DNA of 64,000 nt, taken from Eubacterium callanderi (GTDB lineage Bacteria > Bacillota > Clostridia > Eubacteriales > Eubacteriaceae). The stretch is from assembly GCF_900142645.1 (NCBI RefSeq), contig NZ_FRBP01000017.1:1-64000 (forward strand), written 5' to 3'. How positions within the stretch are numbered: the first letter of the stretch is position 1; each line of letters starts with the position of its first letter. The notes under the pieces are model-generated. The model had not been told where the DNA came from and searched no databases. It worked only from the letters and a program-made list of their open reading frames with translations. Made by a program: the position numbers and the translations under genes. Shown here piece by piece: positions 1 to 8,159 of the stretch.

Positions 1-429
1 ACCGTTGTAACCGGGATTGAAATGTTCCGTAAGCTGTTAGATGAAGGCCGTTCAGGCGACAACATCGGCGCGTTACTGCGTGGGATCGACCGTACCATGA
101 TCGAACGTGGACAGGTACTGGCAAAACCAGGCTCCATCCACCCACACACCCACTTCACCGCCCAGGTATACGTCCTGACCAAAGAAGAAGGCGGCCGCCA
201 TACCCCATTCTTCGATGGCTACAGACCACAGTTCTACTTCAGAACAACCGACGTAACCGGTAATATCAAACTGCCAGAAGGTGTAGAAATGGTTATGCCA
301 GGGGACAACGTTGAAATGGAAATCACATTGATCACCCCAATCGCAATCGAAGAAGGTTTACGTTTCGCGATCCGTGAAGGCGGACGTACCGTTGGCTCCG
401 GAGCCGTTGCGAAGATTATCACAGACTAA
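1..429 (+). CDS. tuf: Elongation factor Tu, C-terminal fragment (5' end outside window)
   Basis: The reading frame is open from base 1 and ends at TAA 427-429, giving about 142 residues. The sequence covers the second and third beta-barrel domains of EF-Tu, with the recognisable stretches [23 protein letters not shown] and [20 protein letters not shown]-Tu delivers aminoacyl-tRNA to the ribosome; the GTPase domain lies upstream of the window. Codon use is strongly biased, as expected for a very highly expressed gene. A hairpin terminator follows directly. Confidence 0.98.
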   Translation, partial: TVVTGIEMFRKLLDEGRSGDNIGALLRGIDRTMIERGQVLAKPGSIHPHTHFTAQVYVLTKEEGGRHTPFFDGYRPQFYFRTTDVTGNIKLPEGVEMVMPGDNVEMEITLITPIAIEEGLRFAIREGGRTVGSGAVAKIITD

Positions 430-452
430 TTTTACGGTAGAGTAGAATTTTT

Positions 453-489
453 AAGGATCAGGCTTAGAGATAGGCTTGATCCTTTTTTT
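453..489 (+). terminator. Intrinsic terminator after tuf
   Basis: AAGGATCA pairs with TGATCCTT across a 15-base loop and is followed by a run of T, 24 bases after the tuf stop codon. Confidence 0.85.
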
Positions 490-530
490 ATTGGTGGAAG
501 GTTGAAGGTGGAAAGTGGAAGGTTGTGAAA
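488..530. repeat. Short GTGGAAGGTTGAAAGTGGAA-type repeat
   Basis: A purine-rich tandem of GTGGAAGG/TTGAAGG/GTGGAAAG units. Related copies occur near 25601-25622, 49789-49803 and 58971-58995, always between genes. Function unknown. Confidence 0.6.
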
Positions 531-612
531 CAAACGACAGCCTTTGGCCGCGTTTGGTGAACGGTGATGGAAGGATTGCTGCAATTGAAAATTTGTGTCC
601 GTAACTGAAAAA

Positions 613-668
613 GCCTCCCGAAATCCTGAAAACATTGTTTGAAGACAGTTTTCGGGATTTCGGGAGGC
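613..668. repeat. Palindromic repeat family A, copy 1
   Basis: The left arm GCCTCCCGAAATCCTGAAAA pairs with the right arm TTTTCGGGATTTCGGGAGGC to form a stem of about 20 bp, followed by CTTTT. It is the best-formed member of a hairpin family found in at least eight paired copies in this window, plus isolated half copies. Confidence 0.85.
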
Positions 669-747
669 CTTTTACAGAATAAAATTAAAATTTCAGCTGC
701 GGACACTGCATTGAAAAATAGATAAAAATGGCCGACGTCAAAAAAAT

Positions 748-781
748 AAAAAGCAACGGGCTCCGATACCCATTGCCTTTT
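748..781 (-). terminator. Terminator for the GDPD-corrinoid operon
   Basis: Read on the minus strand, AAAAGGCAATGGG pairs with CCCGTTGCTTTTT around a short loop and runs into an A/T tract. It lies about 110 bases past the GDPD stop codon. The rest of 690-889 shows no gene. Confidence 0.75.
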
Positions 782-889
782 ATATAAATTAGGAATGAAA
801 AGAAAAAGGGGAGATGTTTATCTCTCAAGTACTATTCTAATCGTTCAACCTTTAGAATATCTTTAATTCTCTATAGCTTAATAAAAAAT

Positions 890-2755
890 TTACATACCGA
901 ATACAATTTGTTCGAGCGTCTTTCTGAAAATATCCTGGCTGTTAATGCCGTTTTCTTTTACCATCTCCTTAGCCAGAGGCACATCGTCAGTGATGATATT
1001 ATCCACATTGAGGTCAATCATATCATCAATGAGCTCCTCATTGTCCACTGTCCAGACGAAAATATCCTTGTTTTGCCGGTGAACAGCATCGACAAGCCTT
1101 TTGTTGACAAAGGTGGCTTCAATGCTGAAAGCATCTACCGGAAGGGTATCAATGTCACCGTAGGCAATGGCGCTGATGTAGGCCGTGCGGACGCTGGGGT
1201 CAATTTGCTTCACCCGCTCAATAGTGGGGTAATCCAGTGAAGCGAGAATACACTCATCTTTAAAATTTTGTTTTTGGATCACATCGACAGCCTTTTCCAC
1301 AAATTCGTGATCGTGGGAGGTGGGCTTAAGCTCAATGTTCATCTTTACTTTGCCCTGGCAGGTCTCAATGGCTTCGTCTAAGGTCATGAGGCGCTCGCCG
1401 CTGAACTCGGGGGAGAACCAGCTTCCGATGTCAATGTTTTTAAGATCATCGTAATTGCTGTTCCAGATGTCAAGATTTTGTCCGGAAATCCGCTTGATGT
1501 TATTGTCGTGGGAAACCACCAGAACGCCGTCTTTGGTTTCCGCAATGTCAATCTCCACATAGTCGGCGTTGTTGGCAATGGCGGCTTCCAGCGCCGCCCG
1601 GGTATTTTCCGGAGCCTCGGTGGAATTGCCGCGGTGCCCGGTGACCTGGGGACCGCTCAGCAGGATATTGGCAGTGTCAACATCAAAGGCCAGTATGATC
1701 TGTGCGCTTTTAACACCGATGGAAATGACCAGCAGAATACAGGCAGCAATGACTAGATGCTTTTTCTTAGGCGCGAGGGACATGTTGTTGTTGACCAGCG
1801 GTATATCCTCCTGCACGGCGCTGTCGGCCCGGGAGTAAGCGTCATAAAGCTTTGAGATAAAAGCAAAATTTAAGGGGGGCACAACTGCGTCCAGAATGCT
1901 TGAGCCCAAAAGAAAAATGATGGAAACCACACTGATCAAAAGCGTAAGCCAGAAAGAAGGATCGTCCATGCCCTGGATATGCTCAATGATCAGAGAGGCG
2001 GGGATAACGCAGACCACTAAAAATACCAGTGCTGCAATCAGGCTGATGGCCAAAAGAAACAGATTCCAGAGCAAGAACCGCCACAGGGTGTGGAAAAAAC
2101 GTCCTTTAATCCGTTTTGCGCTTTGACGCCGGGTGTCTTTAAAGGAGGAGTCCTTTAGAACAAATATGTTGAAAACAAAGAGCCATCGGATGACCAGGAT
2201 GGCCAGAGAGACAACCAGGGCCAGAAAAATAACCGATAAAAGGGCAGAGTCTGCGATATAGTCCGAGATGAATCCTGGAATGGTGAGTTCTCCAATAAAA
2301 TTGGAGGTGACCATTATATTCATAAACGGGATAATGAGGATCAGAAAAAGAATCATCAGGAAATTTTTAGGTTTAAAAATCGCCAGAGCCCGTTTAAAGC
2401 CGCTCCGCATTAAAGGGATGATCTGAACCTTCCGTCCGGCAAGGCTTTCGTGAAAGCAGACAGCCAGTGTTGTAAACTCGATGAGGGTATAAAAGGCCAG
2501 AATGAGCAGCAGCACAAAGCCCACAATCCAAAGCAGGGGATGTCTGAGCAGCTCACTGATATTGGAGCCTGTAATATAGAAAAGTCCTGCGGCCGAGAGT
2601 GAATGCTTTAGAATAAACCCAGTCGCAGGAAAGATAATCGTGCTTCCGCAGAAAGAATATAAGATTTCGAAAATGACCAGGGGCCAGAAATTAAAGCGAA
2701 ATAGTCCAAAGGTCTCTCTTGAGAAGCGTTTATATTGAGTTTTTTGTTTTTTCAT
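890..2755 (-). CDS. Membrane-anchored glycerophosphodiester phosphodiesterase
   Basis: The protein has about 621 residues. The N-terminal ~340 residues are a multi-helix membrane domain of the kind found in membrane-type GDPDs. The C-terminal ~250 residues are a GDPD TIM barrel: the HRGNSTEAPENT motif supplies the catalytic His-Arg and metal Glu, followed by EIDI, TKDG and SHD. The family hydrolyses glycerophosphodiesters such as glycerophosphocholine to glycerol-3-phosphate and an alcohol. The start at 2755 is chosen because GGGAG precedes it; an upstream ATG at 2809 would overlap the GntR gene. It is last in a minus-strand operon with the regulator and a corrinoid protein. Release of choline for a methyltransferase pathway is possible but is only inference. 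Confidence 0.88.
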   Translation of the reverse strand: MKKQKTQYKRFSRETFGLFRFNFWPLVIFEILYSFCGSTIIFPATGFILKHSLSAAGLFYITGSNISELLRHPLLWIVGFVLLLILAFYTLIEFTTLAVCFHESLAGRKVQIIPLMRSGFKRALAIFKPKNFLMILFLILIIPFMNIMVTSNFIGELTIPGFISDYIADSALLSVIFLALVVSLAILVIRWLFVFNIFVLKDSSFKDTRRQSAKRIKGRFFHTLWRFLLWNLFLLAISLIAALVFLVVCVIPASLIIEHIQGMDDPSFWLTLLISVVSIIFLLGSSILDAVVPPLNFAFISKLYDAYSRADSAVQEDIPLVNNNMSLAPKKKHLVIAACILLVISIGVKSAQIILAFDVDTANILLSGPQVTGHRGNSTEAPENTRAALEAAIANNADYVEIDIAETKDGVLVVSHDNNIKRISGQNLDIWNSNYDDLKNIDIGSWFSPEFSGERLMTLDEAIETCQGKVKMNIELKPTSHDHEFVEKAVDVIQKQNFKDECILASLDYPTIERVKQIDPSVRTAYISAIAYGDIDTLPVDAFSIEATFVNKRLVDAVHRQNKDIFVWTVDNEELIDDMIDLNVDNIITDDVPLAKEMVKENGINSQDIFRKTLEQIVFGM

Positions 2756-2768
2756 AAAACCGCTCCCA

Positions 2769-3473
2769 TCAATCGAAGGAAGCAACTGCTTCAAGGCCAG
2801 CATCTTCACCCGCCAGGTACATCATACCCCAGCCGATGGGCTTGTCCTTTTCGTCCAGCAGCTTTTCCTCAACAACCAGCAGGGGCATCCCCACAGGGAT
2901 CTCAAGATTTCTGGCGGTTTCATCCTCTGCGATGGCGGCCCGGATTTTAAGCTTCTTGGTCATGGCAAAAATCGAGTTTTTCTTTGCTACCATTTCCGGG
3001 AAGGTCGCGTAGCGGATTTCCTTTTCGACGATTGGAATCCCACGGTAGTATGGAATGTATTTAATGTCGTAGGCCGTTGGAAAGCCGTCCTTTAAAAAGA
3101 TGCGTTTTACCACAATGACATGCTTGGTCTCAGGAATTTCCAGATTAAAGCCGACCTCATAGCTGGGCTTGACAACGTTCACCTCAATGAGGCGGACTTC
3201 ATCGCCACGCTCATTGCCTGGAGCCATCTCGTTGTAGTGGAGGATATACTGGTCCAGATCCGGTTCGCAGACATAATTGCCCTTGCCGGGAATCGAATAG
3301 ATGTAACCCTCATTGACGAGTACGGCCAGACCCTTGCGTACTGTCATCCGGCTGACGTTAAATTCCTCGCAGAGAAGGTTCTCTGACTGGATGGCGTCCC
3401 CGGGCTCAAGCTCCTGGCTGGTTATTTTATTTTTTATCGCTTCGACAATTTTAATATATTCAGGTGCACCCAT
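2769..3473 (-). CDS. GntR-family transcriptional regulator with UTRA domain
   Basis: This 234-residue protein has an N-terminal winged helix (about 1-70, including SENLLCEEFNVSRMTVRKGL and GKGNYV) and a C-terminal UTRA-type effector domain, i.e. the HutC/FarR subfamily. It sits 3 bases after a corrinoid protein gene and just before the GDPD gene, so it is probably co-transcribed and autoregulatory. HutC-type regulators bind sites of the form GT-N-TA-TA-N-AC. A matching palindrome, TGTATATACA, lies at 4269-4278 in the operon's upstream region. The effector cannot be read from the sequence. Confidence 0.92.
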   Translation of the reverse strand: MGAPEYIKIVEAIKNKITSQELEPGDAIQSENLLCEEFNVSRMTVRKGLAVLVNEGYIYSIPGKGNYVCEPDLDQYILHYNEMAPGNERGDEVRLIEVNVVKPSYEVGFNLEIPETKHVIVVKRIFLKDGFPTAYDIKYIPYYRGIPIVEKEIRYATFPEMVAKKNSIFAMTKKLKIRAAIAEDETARNLEIPVGMPLLVVEEKLLDEKDKPIGWGMMYLAGEDAGLEAVASFD

Positions 3474-3476
3474 GAC

Positions 3477-4118
3477 TTACTTTTTCTCCTGTATCCATTG
3501 TTTGCATATTTCCACCGCTTTGGTTACGTCTTTTGTGCCATAATCTGCGCCTACACTGAGATGCGTTACGCCGTCATCCACACATGCGCCGCCGATCATC
3601 ACACGTATCTGATCCCTCATGCCGAGATCATCAAGTCCGTCGGTGATTTTTTTCATTTCGATGGTTGTTTCCTGCTGCATTCCGCTGAGGCCGATAATAT
3701 CAGGCTTGTGCTCCTGTACCTTTTCCAGAATAGTGGAGGAAGGAACATCAATGCCGATGTCGATGACTTCAAAGCCTGCTGTGGTTGCAAAGGAGGCAAA
3801 AATATTTTTGCCGATGTCGTGGCAGTCTCCATAAACAGAGGCGACGACAATTTTGCCCGTTCTGGGCACTGCCGGCATGGCGTACAGTGCTTTCAGCTCA
3901 TCGAGATCCATGACCTCCTGAAAGATAATGCCGGCAAAAATAAGGTCTGCAATGAAATAGTCACATTTCTCATAGTGGTCGCCGACCCGTTCCATGCCGA
4001 TGCGCAGCCAGTCCAAAATCTGAAGCGGGGTAAAACCCTTGCGCACAGCGATTTTTACCAGCTCCAGTGTCCGCTGCTCATACAACCCTTCTACTGATCT
4101 TACAATACTCTCTTTCAT
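3477..4118 (-). CDS. Corrinoid (B12-binding) methyltransferase carrier protein
   Basis: This 213-residue protein has the two-domain layout of MtbC/MttC/MtqC-type corrinoid proteins: a helical cap (about 1-85) and a Rossmann-like B12-binding domain. The D-x-H-x-x-G motif at residues 98-103 contains the lower-axial His100. Such proteins carry a methyl group between a substrate-specific methyltransferase and a corrinoid:tetrahydrofolate methyltransferase. No methyltransferase partner is encoded in this window. It heads the operon with the GntR regulator and GDPD genes. Substrate unknown. Confidence 0.92.
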   Translation of the reverse strand: MKESIVRSVEGLYEQRTLELVKIAVRKGFTPLQILDWLRIGMERVGDHYEKCDYFIADLIFAGIIFQEVMDLDELKALYAMPAVPRTGKIVVASVYGDCHDIGKNIFASFATTAGFEVIDIGIDVPSSTILEKVQEHKPDIIGLSGMQQETTIEMKKITDGLDDLGMRDQIRVMIGGACVDDGVTHLSVGADYGTKDVTKAVEICKQWIQEKK

Positions 4119-4133
4119 GATTCTTTACCTAAC

Positions 4134-4147
4134 TTGTGTTCACACAA
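4134..4147 (-). promoter_or_regulatory. Candidate operator palindrome TTGTGT-TC-ACACAA
   Basis: A perfect 6-bp inverted repeat with 2-base spacer lies 16 bases upstream of the corrinoid start codon, in the untranslated leader. It could be a binding site for the GntR regulator encoded in the same operon, which is inference. Confidence 0.45.
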
Positions 4148-4161
4148 AGAATTATTCAAAA

Positions 4162-4189
4162 ATTATACCATAAAAAGATTGTTTGTGAA
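4162..4189 (-). promoter_or_regulatory. Promoter proximal to the corrinoid-GntR-GDPD operon
   Basis: On the minus strand, TTCACA (4184-4189) is followed after 16 bp by TATAAT (4162-4167), with a TGG extension before the -10. A second TGG-TATAAT lies at 4246-4251, so the operon may have two start points. A perfect 10-bp inverted repeat, AGATTGTTTG/CAAACAATCT (4176-4185 and 4219-4228), brackets the upstream side of the proximal promoter. Confidence 0.6.
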
Positions 4190-4268
4190 AAAATTATCTT
4201 AATAAACTTAAAAAAATTCAAACAATCTGAAATCGTTTTGTCTTTATTATACCATACTTATACTAACC

Positions 4269-4278
4269 TGTATATACA
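4269..4278. promoter_or_regulatory. HutC-type GntR operator candidate TGTATATACA
   Basis: A perfect 10-bp palindrome that matches the published HutC-subfamily operator pattern. It lies 18 bp upstream of the distal -10 of the operon that encodes a HutC-type regulator. Confidence 0.5.
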
Positions 4279-4307
4279 AATCTAGACATAAGACAAAAAA
4301 AGACATC

Positions 4308-4335
4308 AAAAAAGACACCATTATTGGTGTCTTTT
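4308..4335. terminator. Intrinsic terminator between the two corrinoid genes
   Basis: AAAAAGACACC and GGTGTCTTTTT form a stem of about 11 bp with A and T tracts on both sides. It ends transcription of the 4365-4997 gene on the minus strand and separates the two corrinoid transcription units. Confidence 0.85.
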
Positions 4336-4364
4336 TATATTTGATCTTACTTTACGGATTTGTC

Positions 4365-4997
4365 TCAGCCAACCCATGCCTGGCAGATCTTAACGCCTTC
4401 AGCTGCATTTGTTGTGAAGTCGTCAGCGCCAACATATTCGCAGGCTTCTTTAGTAACAGGGTTACCACCGATGATTAATTTAGAGTCAACGCCAGCTGCT
4501 TTCAGAGCGTCTGAAGTTTCTTTCATAGAGTCGATTGCCAGGGTTAAAACGCCGCTGATACCGATGATGTCAGGTTTGATTTCTTTAGCTTTTTCAACGA
4601 ATGTGTCGATAGCTACGTCAATACCTAAGTCAGTAACCTGGAAGCCAGCTGCTTCAGCCATGCTTCTGAAGATGTTTTTACCGATGTCATGTAAATCGCC
4701 GTGAGCGGTACCAATTAAGATGGTGCCAGCAACTGCTGTGTCGCCGCTGCCTAATACTGGTTTTAATACGTTGATTGCTTCGGTTAATAATTCGCCTGCG
4801 AAAATTAAGTCCCCAACAAAATATTCGCCTTCTTCGAATAAATCACCAACAACAGCCATACCAGCCTGACAAGCTGCAACTGCTTCTTCAGCTTCTGCTT
4901 CGGTAGGATTTGTAGCTACGAAATCATTTAAGATTTCCATTACATCGTCTTCTTCTAAGTCTCCAACTGCCTGTGTTAAATTTTTCCAATCTGCCAT
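4365..4997 (-). CDS. Corrinoid (B12-binding) protein, highly expressed type
   Basis: This 210-residue protein belongs to the same family as the 3477-4118 product: a helical cap, then a B12 domain with D-x-H-x-x-G at residues 101-106 (His103 as likely cobalt ligand). The start at 4997 begins MADWKNLTQ and follows a GAAGGGATGG ribosome site. An upstream frame extension to 5060 would run into the promoter region. Its codon use is strongly biased, like tuf and the transketolase genes, and unlike its paralogue. It is monocistronic, with its own promoter and terminator. No dedicated methyltransferase is adjacent. MtqC-like is a possible identity but is not proven. Confidence 0.93.
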   Translation of the reverse strand: MADWKNLTQAVGDLEEDDVMEILNDFVATNPTEAEAEEAVAACQAGMAVVGDLFEEGEYFVGDLIFAGELLTEAINVLKPVLGSGDTAVAGTILIGTAHGDLHDIGKNIFRSMAEAAGFQVTDLGIDVAIDTFVEKAKEIKPDIIGISGVLTLAIDSMKETSDALKAAGVDSKLIIGGNPVTKEACEYVGADDFTTNAAEGVKICQAWVG

Positions 4998-5046
4998 TTT
5001 AAAATACCATCCCTTCATTTTTTGAATAAATAATTTTTCAGTAAGC

Positions 5047-5062
5047 ACATGTGTGTACATGT
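5047..5062. promoter_or_regulatory. Palindromic operator candidate in corrinoid leader
   Basis: ACATGT-GTGT-ACATGT is a perfect 6-bp inverted repeat beginning 15 bp downstream of the -10 box of the strong corrinoid promoter. This is a position suited to a repressor that blocks early elongation. Confidence 0.5.
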
Positions 5063-5077
5063 GTTGTTTGTGATTAT

Positions 5078-5106
5078 ATAATACTCTCTTTTGAATCCGT
5101 TGTCAA
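5078..5106 (-). promoter_or_regulatory. Strong sigma-A-type promoter of the corrinoid gene
   Basis: On the minus strand, consensus TTGACA (5101-5106), a 17-bp spacer and TATTAT (5078-5083). This fits a highly expressed gene. Confidence 0.82.
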
Positions 5107-5225
5107 GAAAACGCTTTCGATTTTTTGCTCAAAAATGGCAAAAAACAAAAATTTATCTGTTTCGAAGTATGTGCAGGAGGAATTACACTAATTTACATGA
5201 AAAAAAGCGGTTTCCTTAAGAAAAT

Positions 5226-5292
5226 ACCTCCCGAAATCCCGAAAACACCTTTAAAAAAATCAGGCAAAAGGGTTTTTGGGATTTCGGGAGGT
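5226..5292. repeat. Palindromic repeat family A, copy 2
   Basis: Arms ACCTCCCGAAATCCCGAAAA and TTTTTGGGATTTCGGGAGGT form a long hairpin without a clear T tract. The rest of 5107-5463 contains no convincing gene. A 96-codon frame across it is mostly repeat sequence. Confidence 0.82.
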
Positions 5293-5463
5293 GCATGGGT
5301 GGGAAAAAGATGTTTAGCGGGGGCCGCCGCGGAATTTTTAAGGATTGCCGCAATCAGGGCACTCTTACCTCAGAGCTTAGGTGGCTCTGCGGCATACCAA
5401 AGAAAAATCCATTGACGGCCTTTAGCTGAAAATATCCTGTCGGTCTTAAGCTGCAAGCCCCAT

Positions 5464-6357
5464 CTACTGTATATGGTTCCGGAGGATGCCAATCTTTTCG
5501 ATTTCGGCTTCGACAACGTCGCCGTGTTTTAAGAAGGCGGGCGGGTCCTGGGCAAGACCGACGCCGGCAGGGGTTCCGGTGAGGATGATGTCGCCGGGGT
5601 ACAGGGTAACGCCCTGGGACAGGTCGCTTATGATGGTTGGGATGTCAAAGATCATGTGGCCAGTGGTGGATTCCTGGCGGGTCTCACCGTTGACACGGCA
5701 GCGGATGCCGAGATTCAGGGGAAGGGGCAGGGCGCTTTTGTGGACAATGGCTGGCCCAAGGGGGCAGAAGGTGTCCAGGGATTTGCCCTTATACCACTGA
5801 GAATGCTTTTTCTGGAGGTCTCTGGCGGTGATGTCATTGGCGACCGTATAGCCAAAAATATAGTCTTCAGCGTCCGATTTGGCGATATCTGAGCCTTCCT
5901 TACCAATGATGACGGCCAGCTCGGCTTCGTAGTCGATCTGTTTGGTAGCATTGGCATGGGACAGGATCACCGAATCGGGGCCGGTAACCGATGAGGAAAG
6001 CTTTGAGAAGTAAATGGGGCTTTCCGGAGCCGCGCCGAGGCCGGGAATATTTTTAATCTCCTGGACATGCTCGGTGTAGTTTTTGCCAAGGCAGAAAATA
6101 TTGCGCTCAGGCTTGGGAATGGGGGCCAGCAGCTTGACAGAGTTCAGGTTAATGCCCATATTGGGATTATCGGCCATGGCTTTTTCGATCGAAGCGATCA
6201 GAGCGTCATCGGCCAGGCGGATAAAGTCCGTCATCTGTTCAGGCAGCTTGATGCCAAGCACCTTGCCGATGGTAGTAACGGGCACTACGCGTTTGAAATC
6301 CGCGGTGAGAATCCCCGCTTCGCTGAAAGAAGCGTATTGATAGGTGACAAAATACAT
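5464..6357 (-). CDS. Fumarylacetoacetate hydrolase (FAH) family protein
   Basis: This 297-residue protein has an N-terminal cap and the FAH fold. Metal-binding residues are visible in DYEAELAVIIGKEG (Glu144, Glu146) and in TVANDITARD (Asp175), and the C-terminus has the family's GDIILTGTPAGVG signature. Members hydrolyse or decarboxylate 2-oxo or acylpyruvate-type substrates, including oxaloacetate and catechol-pathway products. The substrate here is not predictable. The start follows an AGGAGGT-type site on the minus strand. It stands alone, divergent from the pyr operon. Confidence 0.9.
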   Translation of the reverse strand: MYFVTYQYASFSEAGILTADFKRVVPVTTIGKVLGIKLPEQMTDFIRLADDALIASIEKAMADNPNMGINLNSVKLLAPIPKPERNIFCLGKNYTEHVQEIKNIPGLGAAPESPIYFSKLSSSVTGPDSVILSHANATKQIDYEAELAVIIGKEGSDIAKSDAEDYIFGYTVANDITARDLQKKHSQWYKGKSLDTFCPLGPAIVHKSALPLPLNLGIRCRVNGETRQESTTGHMIFDIPTIISDLSQGVTLYPGDIILTGTPAGVGLAQDPPAFLKHGDVVEAEIEKIGILRNHIQ

Positions 6358-6438
6358 TTGAATTACCTCCGTTCATTTCATTTGCTTAATCTTACCATAA
6401 TTTCTTAGTAAAGGCCAATATTTTGAACCTTTAAGATA

Positions 6439-6467
6439 TTGACATTTTTGAGGTTATACTTTATCAT
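6439..6467 (+). promoter_or_regulatory. Promoter of the pyr operon
   Basis: TTGACA (6439-6444), a 17-bp spacer and TATCAT (6462-6467). A start near 6475 gives a leader of about 170 nt before pyrB. Confidence 0.72.
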
Positions 6468-6482
6468 TAATTTAATTAAACT

Positions 6483-6597
6483 CTTAACAAAAGGGCAGAG
6501 GAAACCCCTGTTAAAGATGACCACGACCTTAGAGTATTATAGTGCATAAATATTGCGTGAAACGCCCTTTTAACAGTTTGAAAAGGTGTTTTTTTTT
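6483..6597 (+). promoter_or_regulatory. pyrB leader with attenuator-like terminator
   Basis: The leader has a first hairpin (TTAACA with TGTTAA, plus an inner GGG/CCC) and a second hairpin in which CCTTTT (6566-6571) pairs with AAAAGG (6581-6586), followed by nine T. That is a terminator upstream of the first structural gene. A 10-codon frame starting at 6517 could be a leader peptide but has no well-placed ribosome site. No clear PyrR-binding loop was recognised, so the control mechanism is open. Confidence 0.55.
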
Positions 6598-6643
6598 GCA
6601 AAAATGCACGTCGTGGACGAATTTTAAGCCAAGGAGGCAAGAG

Positions 6644-7570
6644 ATGCTAAAAGGAAGACATTTAATAGAACCCGGTGACTTTACCATAGAAGAATTAGAA
6701 TCCATTTTTGGGCTGGCTGATAATATTATTGCAAATCAGGATGATTATATTGACGTTTGCAAGGGAAAATTATTAGCCAGCCTTTTTTACGAACCATCCA
6801 CCCGTACACGGTTCAGCTTTGAGTCGGCCATGCTGCGCTTAGGCGGCAAGGTCATTGGATTTGACAACCCTGCCAACTCGTCAGTATCCAAGGGCGAAAG
6901 CATTGCCGATACCATCCGTACAGTCGGCTGCTACGCCGATATCGCGGTGATCCGCCACCCGAGAGAAGGGACCGCCAAGCTAGTATCCAAGGCAGCCTGC
7001 GATATGCCCATCATCAACGCCGGTGACGGCGGCCACGAGCACCCCACTCAGACCCTGACAGACCTGCTGACCATCCGCCATGAACGCGGCAGCTGCGACG
7101 GCCATGTGGTGGGCCTCTGCGGGGACCTGCTTTTCGGACGGACCATCCACTCACTGGTCAAAACCCTGAACCGCTACAAGGGCAATAAGTTTGTGTTCAT
7201 CTCACCAAAGGAACTGAAAATGCCGGAATTTTTCTTGAGCATGCTGGAACCCGGCTCCTACATTGAAACAGACAGCCTGGACGACGTCATCGGCGATCTG
7301 GATATTCTGTATATGTCCCGCGTGCAGCGCGAGCGCTTTGTCAGCGAGGAAGAATACCTGCGCTTGAAGGACTACTACATTTTAGATAAAAAGAAAATGA
7401 AAAAAGCCAAGGAAGACATGATCGTCATGCACCCGCTGCCGCGTGTCAATGAGATTGCCGTGGAAGTGGACGATGATCCGAGAGCGGTTTATTTCAAACA
7501 GGCAAAATATGGCATGTATGTGCGCATGGCCCTGATTTCAAAATTACTGGGGGTAGACATCAATGATTAA
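6644..7570 (+). CDS. pyrB: Aspartate carbamoyltransferase, catalytic subunit
   Basis: This 308-residue protein is of family length. It catalyses the committed step of pyrimidine synthesis, carbamoyl phosphate plus aspartate to N-carbamoylaspartate. [18 protein letters not shown] is the carbamoyl-phosphate loop, and [12 protein letters not shown] and [10 protein letters not shown] are further active-site signatures. The ATG at 6644 is preceded by AAGGAGGC. A longer frame from 6542 would begin inside the leader terminator region. Its 3' end overlaps pyrI by 8 bases, so the two subunits are translationally coupled. Confidence 0.97.
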   Translation: MLKGRHLIEPGDFTIEELESIFGLADNIIANQDDYIDVCKGKLLASLFYEPSTRTRFSFESAMLRLGGKVIGFDNPANSSVSKGESIADTIRTVGCYADIAVIRHPREGTAKLVSKAACDMPIINAGDGGHEHPTQTLTDLLTIRHERGSCDGHVVGLCGDLLFGRTIHSLVKTLNRYKGNKFVFISPKELKMPEFFLSMLEPGSYIETDSLDDVIGDLDILYMSRVQRERFVSEEEYLRLKDYYILDKKKMKKAKEDMIVMHPLPRVNEIAVEVDDDPRAVYFKQAKYGMYVRMALISKLLGVDIND

Positions 7571-7994
7571 TGTATCAAAACTGAAAAAAGGAATTATTAT
7601 TGACCATATCGAATCCGGCCACGGCTTTGAAATTTACAAGGAGCTGCACCTCAACGAAATCGACGATGTTGTCGTGCTGATGAAAAATGTCCCCAGCAAA
7701 AAAATGGGGCAGAAAGACCTGATCAAAATCGAAACCGACCTGGAGCTCGATATGAACGTTCTGGGGCTTATCGATCCCAATGTCACCATTAATTTTGTAA
7801 ACAACGGCGAGCTCGTGAGCAAGGTGCAGCTGACCCTGCCCACCCGGGTAACCGGCATCATGAAATGCAAAAACCCGCGCTGTATCAGCCAGTACGAAGA
7901 CGTGGGCGATATTGACTTTTACCTGGTAGACGCAGAAAAGAAATTATACCGCTGCGAATACTGCGATTCTTATACGACGTTTATTGAGAAGTGA
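7563..7994 (+). CDS. pyrI: Aspartate carbamoyltransferase, regulatory subunit
   Basis: This 143-residue protein has an N-terminal nucleotide-binding domain and a C-terminal zinc domain with paired cysteines (CKNPRC, then CEYC). It mediates allosteric control of PyrB by nucleotides in the family. It overlaps pyrB, so a hetero-oligomeric ATCase is expected. Confidence 0.95.
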   Translation: MINVSKLKKGIIIDHIESGHGFEIYKELHLNEIDDVVVLMKNVPSKKMGQKDLIKIETDLELDMNVLGLIDPNVTINFVNNGELVSKVQLTLPTRVTGIMKCKNPRCISQYEDVGDIDFYLVDAEKKLYRCEYCDSYTTFIEK

Positions 7995-8006
7995 AGCTGA
8001 GTCCAA

Positions 8007-8070
8007 ATTCTGAAAGAATTTGGCAGGACGCAGTTCTATGAGCCGTCAGGCGAATGCGTCCGGTAACGAA
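8007..8070 (+). other. Structured pyrI-pyrC spacer
   Basis: The 165-base gap contains two adjacent hairpins. CCAAATTC/GAATTTGG has a 5-base loop. GGACGCA/TGCGTCC follows at once, with a 22-base loop. There is no T tract, so it is not an obvious terminator. It may be an mRNA processing or stability element within the operon. Confidence 0.5.
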
Positions 8071-8159
8071 GCAAACGCAAATGATGAGGAAATCATCCTG
8101 AAAGGATAAAAAGATTTCCGAAGAATTTGTGATCCTTAAATAAAGGGGAAGGAACGACC

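Noticed and set aside
5125-5415. 96-codon plus-strand frame
   Set aside because: It consists largely of a family A hairpin repeat and has no ribosome site or family resemblance.
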